This document shows, one piece after another, positions 44,178 through 54,344 of a stretch of DNA of 64,000 nucleotides. A program made the translations under genes and the position numbers. Under the pieces are notes generated by a model, which saw only the letters and a list, made by a program, of their open reading frames with translations, was not told the origin of the DNA and ran no database searches. This DNA comes from Leptobrachium leishanense (Eukaryota; Chordata; Amphibia; Anura; Megophryidae), in the NCBI GenBank assembly GCA_009667805.1, contig CM019064.1, positions 72,786,400 to 72,850,399 of the forward strand. Direction: 5' to 3'. Numbering within the stretch: the stretch's first letter is position 1; each line of letters opens with the position of its first letter.

Positions 44178-44389
44178 AACCGGCTGGGTGGAGTAGAGTT
44201 AACATCACTGCTCTGCATGGAGAGATCCTGTGGAGTAATGGGTTCGATCCCAGTGAGCAACCTCTCCAGTAAGTGTCCTTCGGCAAGACACCTAACGGTA
44301 CATACTCGCCACCCACGACATACTTGAAAACGAGAGAAATCTCAATGTATCCTTCCTGGTAAAATCCTTTCTCAAAAAGAAAAAAAAGA
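44178..44389 (+). mobile_element. tRNA-derived SINE, full length
   Basis: The head AACCGGCTGGGTGGAGTAG (A box region), GGGTTCGATCCCAGTG (B box), CTCCAGTAAGTGTCCTTCGGC and the tail CTCAATGTATCCTTCCTGG end in an A-rich run. It sits just 5' of the truncated L2. Confidence 0.9.
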
Positions 44390-44556
44390 AGCCTTTCTAA
44401 AGCTTATCGATTAAATACCATTTTTCATTGCTGTATAATACAATCTGAAAATCGAATGGTATATTTCTCGTGGCACATTAGGCTAGCTTAAACCAGTGAC
44501 TATCTGATGAAGTCTTTGATGAAACGTGTTGGGTCTATAAATGCTATACTGTATGT

Positions 44557-44775
44557 CAGTGGTTCCCAAATCTGGTCCCTCAGGACCCTCTGGCAGGCCA
44601 GGATTTAAGGATTACCTTGGGGTAATGCAGACTGAATCCTGCAATCACTGAGCAGCAAATCCTATCACCACTGATGCGCTTCAGATATCTGGCAAACCTG
44701 GCCTGTAAGTGGGCCCTGAGGACTAGGGTTGGGAACCACTAAGTGGGCTCTGAGGACTAGGTTTGGGAACCACTG
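44557..44775. mobile_element. hAT MITE, 219 bp, 8-bp TSD
   Basis: Termini CAGTGGTTCCCAA and TTGGGAACCACTG are perfect inverted copies. Flanks CTGTATGT (44549-44556) and CTATATGT (44776-44783) match at seven of eight bases. CAGTGGTTC ends and 8-bp targets are typical of hAT/Charlie elements. The 3' terminal segment GAGGACTAGG.TTGGGAACCACT is duplicated in tandem (near 44717-44738 and 44753-44774). A GATGAAACGTGTTGGG motif lies just upstream. Confidence 0.9.
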
Positions 44776-44783
44776 CTATATGT

Positions 44784-45811
44784 TATTAATAATTTCTTTG
44801 AGCAATACAATATTGCATCAGCGACATACCTCAATGTCAGTATCCACTTCCAGTGGCCCGGCTTCCCTGCAGCAGTGAAAACCTTTTCGCAAATTACAAG
44901 TATCTTAGAATATGTGCATTTCTTATGTTATCCTGACAGAGATTCCAGGGGCCAATTTATATTTCCGTGTTTATTCTTATTTACACTATGCTACAGTATA
45001 TATATTTTTATGGTAGCTCCTCTTTTCTTTATGATAACAACAGAACATATTTTTCAGATTTCCAAAGTGAAAAACAAAATAAATGCTTATTTCCTAAAAG
45101 AACTAAAGGAACATAGTAACAATTGTGAATTAATTTTGCCATCCAAATATTCAATCAATGCAAAAAAGGCCAACAGAGCATACCCTGAAGCCAAAAGGTC
45201 ACGTCTCATGCCTTCTGTCTTCACACATGTTTAATAGTTGCAGGTCCTTTAGGAGATTTATAGATGAAACTGTAAGAACACAATTATATTCTGTGCAAGA
45301 ATTCACCAATTCCATTTGATTTAATTACATGATTGAATGTGTGTTAATTGTCTGTTGACACTGTTCAAATTTCATGCTGAATTTAAACAATTATTCAGAT
45401 TGAGATGAAACACTATGGCATGCAATTAGGCTTTAAATTGTTTTGTGAGAGTCAGTACTGTTTCCATTTAAGCAGACAACCAGTGCTCATCCAACTCAGC
45501 TGAAAAGCAAGCAAATCCTCTACCCTTCTACTGCACAATATAAAATGTTTGCATATATTGTTCTAACACCATTAGGTTTATTTTTATGGAATGCAATTAA
45601 GGTAACAAATTTCCACGTCCTGTTAGATTGTTGGTTAGCTACTAATTTCCATAAAAATTTATAAATGTCAATTTTTTTAACCTCACATTGATAATTTCAG
45701 AAGAGAAAAATCAGACAAACATTCAAAATCTTGTGTTAATTTGATTCAAGCCAAATCAAGGTCTCTCATATATGCACTAAGTGACTGGCTGGTCTTTCAA
45801 ACAAACACAGT
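44784..45811. other. Unique-looking sequence
   Basis: AT-rich, with no element ends. A 119-codon open frame at 44875-45234 is hydrophobic at its start but matches nothing I know and is probably chance. The stretch 45290-45480 has the look of conserved non-coding DNA, by composition only. Confidence 0.35.
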
Positions 45812-46549
45812 GGACTATATTACATTCTTCACGCAAAAACGCACGCTTGAACTTGTTCACCAAGCGTTAAATGTTTAAGCGCGCAATTCGCCGCTGGAAT
45901 TACAATCCCCGCACGTTTTTTCATCCTTTCGAGCAATAACACCAGTAAACCAGAAACGCACAAATGCTCGCGCAGTACCGTTACGCGCAGAAATCAGTGT
46001 GCGCACTGTTTTTTTTTCGCGATTCAGCCAATCAGAATTGAGAAGGGAACCACAATTATCTCACGTTAAGTTTTTGCACCTGTCAAAGTCAATCTGAGCA
46101 TATATGCGGCAGCAATAATAAATGCACACGCAACTTCTCCATTTTTATTGGTTTGGTATGAGTAGAATGTGTAACTATACTTTGCTGCATTTTTTTTTGG
46201 GCTGGTGTATTTGGGTTCGACCAGGTTGATAGAATTTGCCTTTAACACCAGCTTTTAGGAGTTGCTAAAATTATGCGTGCAAAGGCTGTGCGCTACAAAC
46301 TGCGCATAGATTGTAATACTATCCCCGTACCAGCGCACATTCACGTTTGCGCTCACAATGTTAAGTATCGGACGCGTGCAGTACAGTACACTCGCAAAGT
46401 GTTTGCGCAGGTTCACCCGCAGTAGACGATTACGTGCGTTTATTGCGCTGACAATGTAATACGGCGTTTAGCGCAAAGGGTTTTAACCCTCACGTTAATG
46501 TTTTTTTGCGCCGGCGCAAACATTTGCGCGAAGATTGTAATTTAGCTCA
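45812..46549. mobile_element. Element with CTATATTACATTCTTC termini, about 740 bp
   Basis: The left end GGACTATATTACATTCTTCACG and right end GCGAAGATTGTAATTTAGCTC are imperfect inverted copies. Inner sequence is rich in GCGCAAA/TTTGCGC words. It resembles the GGGCTCTATTACAATC family but is more diverged. No protein. Confidence 0.6.
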
Positions 46550-47052
46550 GTATGTATTTTTTCTCATAATTTTCAAGGAACGATATGTTTTTGGATCAAA
46601 CATTGTTTTGACTTGTTTATAGAATTAAATGATGATTTGAAAACGTCACTGGACAATTAAAGTGAGAAGTCTAATAATCTATGTAGGTATATTGACAACA
46701 AAAGCCTACTGCATGCTTGGTAACGAACACAGGGGATCTTGGGAAAGGATGAGTGGTACTTCTTGGGTTTGTTTTTTGAGGGTTTTCAGGGAAGCTGATT
46801 GATTCTCACTATATTGTTCAATTAACTTTGGTCTAGTTTTCATGTAAAAAGTATTGTTGCCAACAATATATAGATTAATACTGATTTCTTTTTGTATTTC
46901 ATCTTTTTCAAATGACAACAGGCTAGAGCCATTGATACATACGTCAGGATAATAGACAAGCTTGTAAATAAATATTGATATTCTTAAGAAAAAAATAGTA
47001 ATAATATACAAAATAAATGAACCATTATCGTTGAACATTCCCAAAAAGATCT
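46550..47052. other. Unassigned sequence
   Basis: A 112-codon minus-strand frame (46706-47044) has a hydrophobic start but no family signature, no neighbours and no splice context I can defend. I treat it as chance. Confidence 0.35.
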
Positions 47053-47926
47053 GTTGGGTAATTTCCCCATACGGTGTAATTTTGTGGCAGTTCAGCTATT
47101 CAAAGAGCGAATCACCAGATATTTGCATATTGCCAGTGGAATACAGTGCAATTTGGTGGCAGTGAAATTCCCCACAGAGAAGTAACGGTTAATCTATTCA
47201 GAGAACTCTGAACAGAATCGAAAAGTTGACGAAATGCCCAGATTTTTGCTGGTTTCGTTCGACAGCTTTAAACAGGTGAATCCCATTGGGTTCGATGCAC
47301 AAAAAAAATCCCTGTTTTTATAAATTCTTTATTCAGACATTTATTCTTTTAATTTGCAGTAAAAAGTCTCTTAATTAACTTATTTCTTTGAATTATTTTT
47401 CGGGGTTTCTTTTGCGAACTTTTTGATTGATTTTATTTTATTGGCATTTTTTAAATTTTTGTAAGACACCTTTTATTGTTATTCATGGGACCTTATATAT
47501 TATTTCCAAGAATTATTTTCATTTAATACGCTTTTTAAAAGTTGCATGTTTTTGGGGGGATTTTTTACCCCTGTTCGGTGGCTGGTTGGCTTTTTTCGGC
47601 GGCTGGTCAGCTTTTTATGGAGGTGTTCGGCGGTCTGTTTGGTGGGTCGTAGGCATGATATACATAGTCAGCGGCGGGAATCCTGACAATCGGATCGATT
47701 CAGTAGTTTATTTGGTTGCGCTCGGTGGTTTTTCAGCAGTGTATCTGATCGATTCGGCGACTTTTCAGATGTGTTTGGGAGGATGATTCGGCGCACTTCG
47801 GGGACCCTGTGGTGAATGCTGAGTTTATCGCAGGGTCAGCAAATTTTAACTCGCTGAAGTGTGCCAAACGAGAGAGCACCGAAATGTCGGTGACATTTCC
47901 ATGCTCTCTGAATAACCTCTCAGGTT
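47053..47926. mobile_element. CAGGGTTATTC fold-back, left end eroded
   Basis: Family blocks are GGTGTAATTTTGTGGCAGTTCAGCTATTCAAAGAGC, CAGAGAAGTAACGGTTAATCTATTCAGAGAAC and the right end GCTCTCTGAATAACCTC. The left terminus is blurred. Confidence 0.75.
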
Positions 47927-47929
47927 TTT

Positions 47930-49128
47930 GTAGGGCTACTCCTGGTTTATTTTTGAAGGATGGGATGAGAGTTTGGTGTTAGTAGACATTCTTTTCATCT
48001 ATATATAAATATATGTGTGTGTTCATCTTTATTAACCAAAATGATCTTGTACAACCTTGCGATGTGCCACAATGTTGTTTTTTTTAGTAGCGGCGTTGAA
48101 TCGTTTCATCAAATTAGTGATTCAATATGTGCTATGTATTATTGTAACAATTTGAGGATTATAAAGATGCAACACTAATTGCATTAACTGATCTTATTTT
48201 ACAACAACAGGCAAACCTCAGAAGGGTCTGACAATCGGACCTTCAATTGCCAACACCTTATATTAGGGACATCAGAAGGCAGGTTTGAAAACTACAATAA
48301 GAAACGTAGACTAATTTCTCACGCTTCCTGTAAACCATGTCACAGAAATTCAATAACCCGTCAGGCTGCGCTGCTCTCATTTTTAAACAAAAACTGTTTT
48401 AGGTGAACATCAATCAGTCTTTGATGGATTGGGCCACTTTAAAATGTCGACTTTTTTTCCTGGCACTAATCTGATAAAGATCCTTTGAAATTAAAATGCT
48501 GCACAGCTTTGAAAACAAGCAATCATTCCTCTATATATATAGCAGAAGTGAATTACTGTATTTTGTGTAACTCTTACAATTTGACTACTTGATTGAAATG
48601 GTTATTTTTATAACTTCATTTTACGGAACATTTTTTTTTCATCCAATGATTGTGTATAATTTTTCAACAAATACCGCAATTTTAGACACATTTTAGGAAA
48701 ATCATACATTTATGTAATTTATTCTTGTGCTTTCCACACATCATTTTGTATAAGGGATAAGTAATATTGAAGTCGACATGTGCTTTTGTTTTACGAAAAG
48801 CCTACACATATGATATGATTATTTTTTTTGAGTTTACTTAAATTGATATGTTTGTGCACCCTTCTGCCACGTAAGGTATAATCCCTGTACTCCCTTAACA
48901 TTTACAAATCTCTCCAAGATGCCTAGTGGAGACAAATCACTTTGACCTTATCGGAAAAGGCTAAATTGTTCAAAATCCATCAACATGCCCAAATTTCTCC
49001 AGTCTTTCCACATTCTAGTTTCTAGAAAATTCAAAACTGAAGATGAACATACACTTTATAACTGTCCTGCGGGACATAAAAAGCCCTATGATCCACCTGA
49101 AGAAGTTGCAGCAATCTAGGTCATACCA
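47930..49128. other. Unique-looking sequence
   Basis: No transposon ends, arrays or coding families. 48200-48540 is less AT-biased and repeat-free, a candidate for conserved non-coding comparison. Confidence 0.4.
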
Positions 49129-49130
49129 TA

Positions 49131-49313
49131 ACGGGTTGTTCAGAGAGAGGTGAAAACCAGGAGAATGACTGGAGAAGTGAAAATTCTAGGTCAAAATAGC
49201 CAAACCAGAAAAATTCTCCCATTTATCGCACTTTCCAAATTGGCTATTTTGACCTAGAATTTTCTATTCCCCAGTCATTCTCCTGGTTTTCACCTCTCTC
49301 TGAATAACCCTGA
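49131..49313. mobile_element. 183-bp hairpin MITE, TA target
   Basis: TA lies at 49129-49130 and 49314-49315. The outer arms GGGTTGTTCAGAGAGAGGTGAAAACCAGGAGAATGACTGG and their complement pair closely, as do AAAATTCTAGGTCAAAATAGCCAA and its complement. Only about 35 bases at the centre are unpaired. The termini match the CAGGGTTATTC family although the interior does not. Confidence 0.9.
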
Positions 49314-50021
49314 TAGAATTAAAATTCCTTATTTGGCTTTGTAATTTTAGTTTTCAATACAAGCACACTGTAGACTGGACTACACAATTAGTTGACCTGG
49401 GTCCACAATCTGTGTTTTCTATAAACCTGTCAAAATGCAGCTCAAAATAAACCTTTCAAAAAATTATTTAACCTGACCACCAAATTATATAATCTGTTGC
49501 ATTGAATTTTTGAGGTAGAATTACTAAGAAACAATAATTTGAGGCATCTGACTGTGCAGTTTCTATAAAAAGTACTTTATTGCTGTATTTTAACTTCCTG
49601 GGTAGATCGAGCTACTTAAATGCAGACATGTCTTCCTACAAAAATGCAGGGAAATGCCTTTTTATATCGAGATTGTACAAGGTGCGTATAAGGCAGTGGT
49701 GTATTTAGGTTTTGTGCTGCCCTAGGCCTGACTAAACTCGTGCACCCCCTAATTTAAATTTGAGGCACCCCTTCCTGTCAAGGGCACACCTCTTCCTGGT
49801 TAATCCCCACCTTCCTCTTTAAGCTCCACCTTTTCCTCTTAGAGCTCCGCCTTTTCCTCTCTTTATATTAAAAGTGGATACCAAGTGCCTACTTGTATAT
49901 TTTGTATACCATTTCAAATGTATCTATTGAGATAAATAAATTATGAAATGTTTAAATTTAAGCATTTTTACAAAGAACAGCCACGCATGTCAAGTATACT
50001 GGATCACAGCCGCTCTAATTG

Positions 50022-50372
50022 GTTGAACAATAAAATCCACAGAAACGTGCACTGCATATGAGCGTATCACAGAGCTGCACAGCAATAAAACCCACAGAAA
50101 TGGGCACTGTGTATGAGCATATCAGAACTGCACAGCAATAAAACTCACAGTAATGTGCAGTGTGTATGAGCGTATCCAAGAGCTCCAGGGCAATAAAACT
50201 CACAGTAATATGCAGTGTGTATCACAGAATTCACAGCAATAAAACTCCCAGCAATGCAATGTGAAGTGTGTATGAGTGAATCAGAATCCACAGTAATCAA
50301 ACTCCCAGCAATGCAATGTGCGGTGTGTATGAGTGCATCAGAATCCACTGCAATAAGACTCCCAGCAAACCG
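50022..50372. repeat. Minisatellite A, second array
   Basis: Seven units of about 46-59 bp contain AGCAATAAAACTCACAG and ATGTGCAGTGTGTATGAGCGTATC. This is the same unit as at 8586-9045, here within a hAT element. Confidence 0.9.
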
Positions 50373-50641
50373 AGTAAATATGAGCACACAGCAATTATTT
50401 ATTATATATTTACCGGCCTCTGTACGCGGTAGGGCTGTGTGCAGATTCAGCAGGGACTGTGTACGGACTCAGCAGGAGGTCCCTCCAAGCCACGTTAGGA
50501 TCGCGGCTGTGCCTGTGCGTGGAGCCATCTTGTCAGCAGTGGGGTGCCACTGCCAGAGGGTGCATCGTGGCTTTGATTCCCTTCCCGGTGGGTGTTCAGT
50601 CCAGAATAGAGTGAGAGTCCGTGTTAACAAAAGGGCAGGCA

Positions 50642-50734
50642 GCTGCGTGCGTGTCACGTGGTTCAGCCAGTCAGGTGGTACTGAGACTCAGTACCACCTG
50701 ACTGGCCAGACCACGTGACCTGCACGCACGCAGC
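50642..50734. repeat. 93-bp palindrome with CACGTG
   Basis: The arms read CAGTCAGGTGGTACTGAG and CTCAGTACCACCTGACTGG around a short centre. Further out are TCACGTGGTTC / GACCACGTGA and GCTGCGTGCGTG / CACGCACGCAGC. A related fold-back is in the hAT element at 54075-54335. Confidence 0.9.
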
Positions 50735-51149
50735 CTCATCAGGAACCAGGCAGCTCAATGACAAATTTCTATCACTGCAGTGCTGGTTAAGGAAAGGTCC
50801 ACTTTAAACAGCAGTAAGCAGACAGGGCTTCATATTCTGCTGATACCCCCCCTTTACTTGCCGTTTACTGTCATCTTCTCTCTCTGCAAACAAATCACAT
50901 TCCCCTCCCCTGCGGGGCAAGGGAGGAGCTATGGAGGGAGGAGAGGGGGATTTTTATTCTATTCGATTTTATTCCGTATGCAAACGCCCTGCTCTGCTGC
51001 TCATTGTTTGAGAACACATCTCAAAGCTGACACACAGTGACAGTGGCACCTCCTAGTACCCCCTAATGAAACCCCAATAATCACTGGTACCTGGGGTGGC
51101 CCACCCCCCCACCACTCCACTAAGTACACCACTGCTCTGTGATATGCGC

Positions 51150-51750
51150 ACACACAAGTTTGGCAAACTGCCAGAAACTACGGTGCTGTTTGAAGGCAGT
51201 GCAAATCCCCATAGAGAATGGTTAATCTATTCAGAGAACACCAAACAGCAGAGAAATGGCAGTGAAATGCCCTGATGTACGGTGGTTTCAATCAGCAGGT
51301 TTATTCAGGTCGAACCCCATAGGTTTCAATGTTAAAAATATTCCCATTTTTATGCAATATCTAATAAACCATTTATTATTTTAATCTGCAATAAAAAGTC
51401 TTTATTGATTTTTTTTTAGTACCTTTTAGTAATTTTTCAGCAAAATTTCCCCCCCTTTTTTTTAAAAAGCGATTTATCTTTTTTCTGTAACAGAACTTTT
51501 TATTATCAATCATAGGATCTTATACAGTATGTAAATTCCAGACATTTTTGTTCAGTAGTTCTTTTGAAAACAGCAGGCCACGGGTTTGCGGTGGCAGCAT
51601 TCTCCATGCCGACTCCATGCACTTTGGGGACCCTGCGGTGAATGGTGAATTCACTGCAGGGTGGGGAAATTTTATTCCCCGAAGTTCAGGGATCTACAGA
51701 ACACCAAAATGTTGGCGTCATTTCGGTGCTCTATGAGTAACCCATTTAGT
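51150..51750. repeat. CAGGGTTATTC-family segment inside the hAT composite
   Basis: Blocks AATGGTTAATCTATTCAGAGAACACC, CGAACCCCATAGGTTTCAATG and TTTCGGTGCTCTATGAGTAACCC identify the family. The left end is missing. Confidence 0.75.
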
Positions 51751-51794
51751 GGTGAGGTTTTTTGTTGCCACCTGGAAAGTGAAAGCCTAGGCCT

Positions 51795-51878
51795 TGCCTA
51801 CCCAGGACACACTTGAAAATTAGTGAAATCTCAATGTATCCTTCCTGGTAAAATACTTTGCAAAAGTAAAAAAAAACA
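51795..51878 (+). mobile_element. SINE 3' fragment
   Basis: ACCCAGGACACACTTGAAAAT, AATCTCAATGTATCCTTCCTGG and an A-rich end match the 3' third of the tRNA-derived SINE. The head is missing. Confidence 0.8.
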
Positions 51879-51981
51879 TCCTTTTTTTTGGGGGAGGGGC
51901 CACTGGTGCGGGCTGCCGCCCCCTGGAAAGTGCCGCCCTAGGCCTTGTTGGCCTAGGCCAAAATACACCACTGGTATAAGG

Positions 51982-52544
51982 CTGGCCGTCCACTGGGTCC
52001 GTATTTGAGTGACTAACAAGTTGTCCATAGTTGTTTGTAGTCGTCAGCCAAATCCCACAAAACAGAGGAGAATCAACCCTCTTCCACTGTACGACTTTAG
52101 ACGACATTGTGTGACTACCACAGACTAGGGATCTTTCCCATTTGAATGGAATTGTCGGAGGACAAACAACCTGGTAGAGAAAACATGAAAAAAAATGCCC
52201 TGATTTTCCGTCGTTCAGTTCGACTGGTAAACCAGGCGAATCCCATAGGATTAAATGCAAAATAATATATTTGCTTCCATTTTTTTTTATAAACTGTTTA
52301 TTGTTATTTATACATACATATCACTGTATACTAAGCTCATATCTGCAAGGCCGTTACCACTCTGGGGCTGATTCTAACAATGAGTGTGCCCTAAAGAATA
52401 TATAGCCACAAAGGTATACACAATAAAATGTGGAAAGTAAGTTTAAATGCTGTAAATGATTGAAATTACATTTCAACATTTGAGCTTTTTGAACATTTTT
52501 TGATACAGCATTCTTACATGATATGACCACTGAGTCCACTGATT
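51982..52544. other. Mixed repeat remnants
   Basis: TAAGGCTGGCCGTCCACTGGGTCCG at 51978 looks like a one-sided AAGGCT-type end. AATGCCCTGATTTTCCGTCGTTCAGTTCGAC...GGCGAATCCCATAGGATTAAATG at 52194-52260 is a fragment of the CAGGGTTATTC family. The remainder is unassigned. Confidence 0.45.
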
Positions 52545-52676
52545 ACTATTATTCTTCTTTATTTATATAGTGCCAGCATATCCCACAGCGCTGTACAATG
52601 GGCACAATATAGAAAGGGTTAAAATACATTGAACAACAATTGACAAACCGGTGCAATGGTAAACGAGAGCCCTATT

Positions 52677-52878
52677 CTTTTTGAGAAAGGATTTTACCAG
52701 GAAGGATACATTGAGATTTCTCTTGTTTTCAAGTATGTCCTGGGTGGCGAGTATGTACCGTTAGGTGTCTTGCCCAAGTACACTTACTGAAGAGGTGCTG
52801 TTGCTGGAATCGAACCCATGTCTCCACAGGCTTTCTCTACGCAGAGCAGTGATGTTACCTCTACTTCACCCAGCCGGT
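52677..52878 (-). mobile_element. tRNA-derived SINE inserted in the LINE
   Basis: Read on the minus strand it starts ACCGGCTGGGTGAAGTAG and has GGGTTCGATTCCAGC (B box). It ends with CTCAATGTATCCTTCCTGGTAAAA and TTTCTCAAAAAG. The LINE sequence CCCTATTC...ATGAGAACTCACAATATAG continues on both sides, as shown by the uninterrupted copy at 43437-43462. ATTC adjoins both borders, a possible short duplication. Confidence 0.9.
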
Positions 52879-53224
52879 AATTCCATGAGAACTCACAATA
52901 TAGAAGGGTTGGGGGTGGAAACAGGAGGAGAGGACTGCATGGTGAGAGTGATGAACTGGTTGCGTCAGTGAGATGTATCAGTGAGTCGGGTGGTAGGCTT
53001 GCCTGAATAGGCATATCTTAAGGGAGCGTTTGTAGGAAGGGAAACTAGGGGAAAGTCTGACCGTACGAGGGAGACCGTTCCAGAGAGTGGGGGCTGCGCG
53101 TGAGAAATCCTGCAGTCTATCATGGGAAGAGGTGATGCGGGGAGAAGCTAGACGCAGGTCACTGTTTGATCTTAGGGAGTGGGCTGGGGTGTATTTAATG
53201 ATTAGTGAGGATAGGTAGTGGGGA

Positions 53225-53966
53225 GCTGATTTAGTGAGCTTTGTAGGTCAGGGTAAGGATTTTGATTTTAATTCTGCAGTGGATGGGGAGCATGTGAAGG
53301 GATTCACAGAGAGGAGCGGCAGAGACAGAGTGGCAGGTGAGGTGGATGAGCCTGGCAGAGGCTTCCAGAATGGATTGTAGGGGGGCGAGGCGAGAGAGAG
53401 GGAGGCTAGCAAGAAGATTATTGCAATAGTCAAGTCGGGAGATTACAAGGGCATGGATGAGTTGCTTTGTGGTGTCAGCGGTAAGAAATGGTAGAATTCT
53501 GGAAATATTACGTAGTTGGTAGCGGCAGGAGGAGGAAAGAGACTGGATGTTGGGGATGAAGAAAAGAGCCGAGTTGAGTGCAACTTAGAGACAGTGAACC
53601 TGGTTAGATGGGGAGATAGTGACACATACCATCAACCATGATAGAAAAGTCAGGAGACTGGGAAGCATTAGAGGGAGGAATTAGTAGGAGCTCTGTCTTT
53701 GACATGTTAATCTTTAGGTGGTGAGAGGCCATCCAGGAGGAGATGCTAGATAAACAGTTGCTGCCTTTGGAAAGGACAGAAGGAGAGAGGTCAGGGGTGG
53801 AGAGGTAGATCTGAGTATCATCAGCATAGAGGTGGTAATTGAAGCCAAAGCTGTTAATGATTTTTCCCACGGAGGAGGTGCAGAAGAGCAGAGAACCTAG
53901 GACAGAGCCTTGGGGTACACCAACTGATAAGGGCATTGAAGAGGAGGCGTTACCAGCAAATGACAT
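53225..53966 (-). pseudogene. L2-type LINE ORF2, RT to C-terminus, frameshifted
   Basis: From the 5' side the translation shows [15 protein letters not shown], then [13 protein letters not shown], the catalytic YADD of reverse transcriptase (about 53804-53850), and [22 protein letters not shown]. Further on, equivalents of the LDYCNNLLA.LPLSR and PLCESLHMLPI segments appear in other frames (53443-53625, 53248-53433). Such RTs copy the LINE RNA at a nicked target. The copy has frameshifts after about 53610 and lacks the endonuclease domain because of 5' truncation. Not functional, and more damaged than the copy at 43527. Confidence 0.88.
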
Positions 53967-54074
53967 AGAGAAGGACCCAGTGGCATAGCGTGGGGGGGGG
54001 CTGGGGGGCCGTGGCCCCGGGCGCAGTTTTATTAGGGGCGCATTTGCGCCCCTAAAACTGGCCCGGGGTTGAGG

Positions 54075-54335
54075 GGACCCAGATGCCGGGCAGCGCCGGA
54101 GTGCCTGCCCGGTCCTGAAGAGTCCGTCCTGTTAAAGGGAAGCGGCTGCGTGCAGGCGCAGCCGGTCACGTGGTCCGGCTAATCAGGTGGTACTGAGTCT
54201 CTGTACCACCTGACTGGCCGGACCGCGTGACCTGCGCACGCACGCCACGCAGTCGCTTCACCTTCAACAGGACGGACTCTTCAGGACCAGGCAGGCACTC
54301 CCGTGCTGCCCGGCATCTGGGTCCCCTCAACCCCT
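54075..54335. repeat. About 260-bp fold-back in the hAT element
   Basis: Arms include GGGGACCCAGATGCCGGGCAG and CTGCCCGGCATCTGGGTCCCC outside, TCCTGAAGAGTCCGTCCTGTT and its complement in the middle, and CAGGTGGTACTGAG / CTGTACCACCTG at the centre. It is clearly related to the palindrome at 50642-50734. Confidence 0.9.
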
Positions 54336-54344
54336 GCCGGAGCT

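Larger units (their letters stand above)
49694..51973. mobile_element. hAT-like composite element, 8-bp TSD GTATAAGG
   Basis: It begins CAGTGGTGTATTTAGG and ends CCAAAATACACCACTG, inverted termini flanked by exact GTATAAGG at 49686-49693 and 51974-51981. Eight-base duplications with CAGTGGYG ends are the hAT signature. A second, internal end (CTAAGTACACCACTG) stops at 51134. Between 51150 and 51750 lies a CAGGGTTATTC-family segment and at 51795 a SINE tail, so the right part is made of later insertions or a second hAT end. No transposase. Confidence 0.85.
52545..53977 (-). mobile_element. L2-clade LINE, 5'-truncated, SINE-interrupted
   Basis: Minus orientation. The 3' end at 52545 has TTATTATTCTTC, then TATATAGTGCCAGCATATCCCACAGCGCTG. 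The 3' UTR is interrupted by a SINE (52677-52878). The coding part reaches into the reverse transcriptase, further 5' than the copy at 43297. It stops at 53977, exactly where a hAT-like CAGTGGC end begins. Confidence 0.88.

Noticed and set aside
44875..45234. 119-codon plus frame with hydrophobic start
   Set aside because: No recognised domain, no splice or promoter context, and AT-rich composition makes it likely by chance.
46706..47044. 112-codon minus frame with hydrophobic start
   Set aside because: No family signature, isolated, AT-rich.
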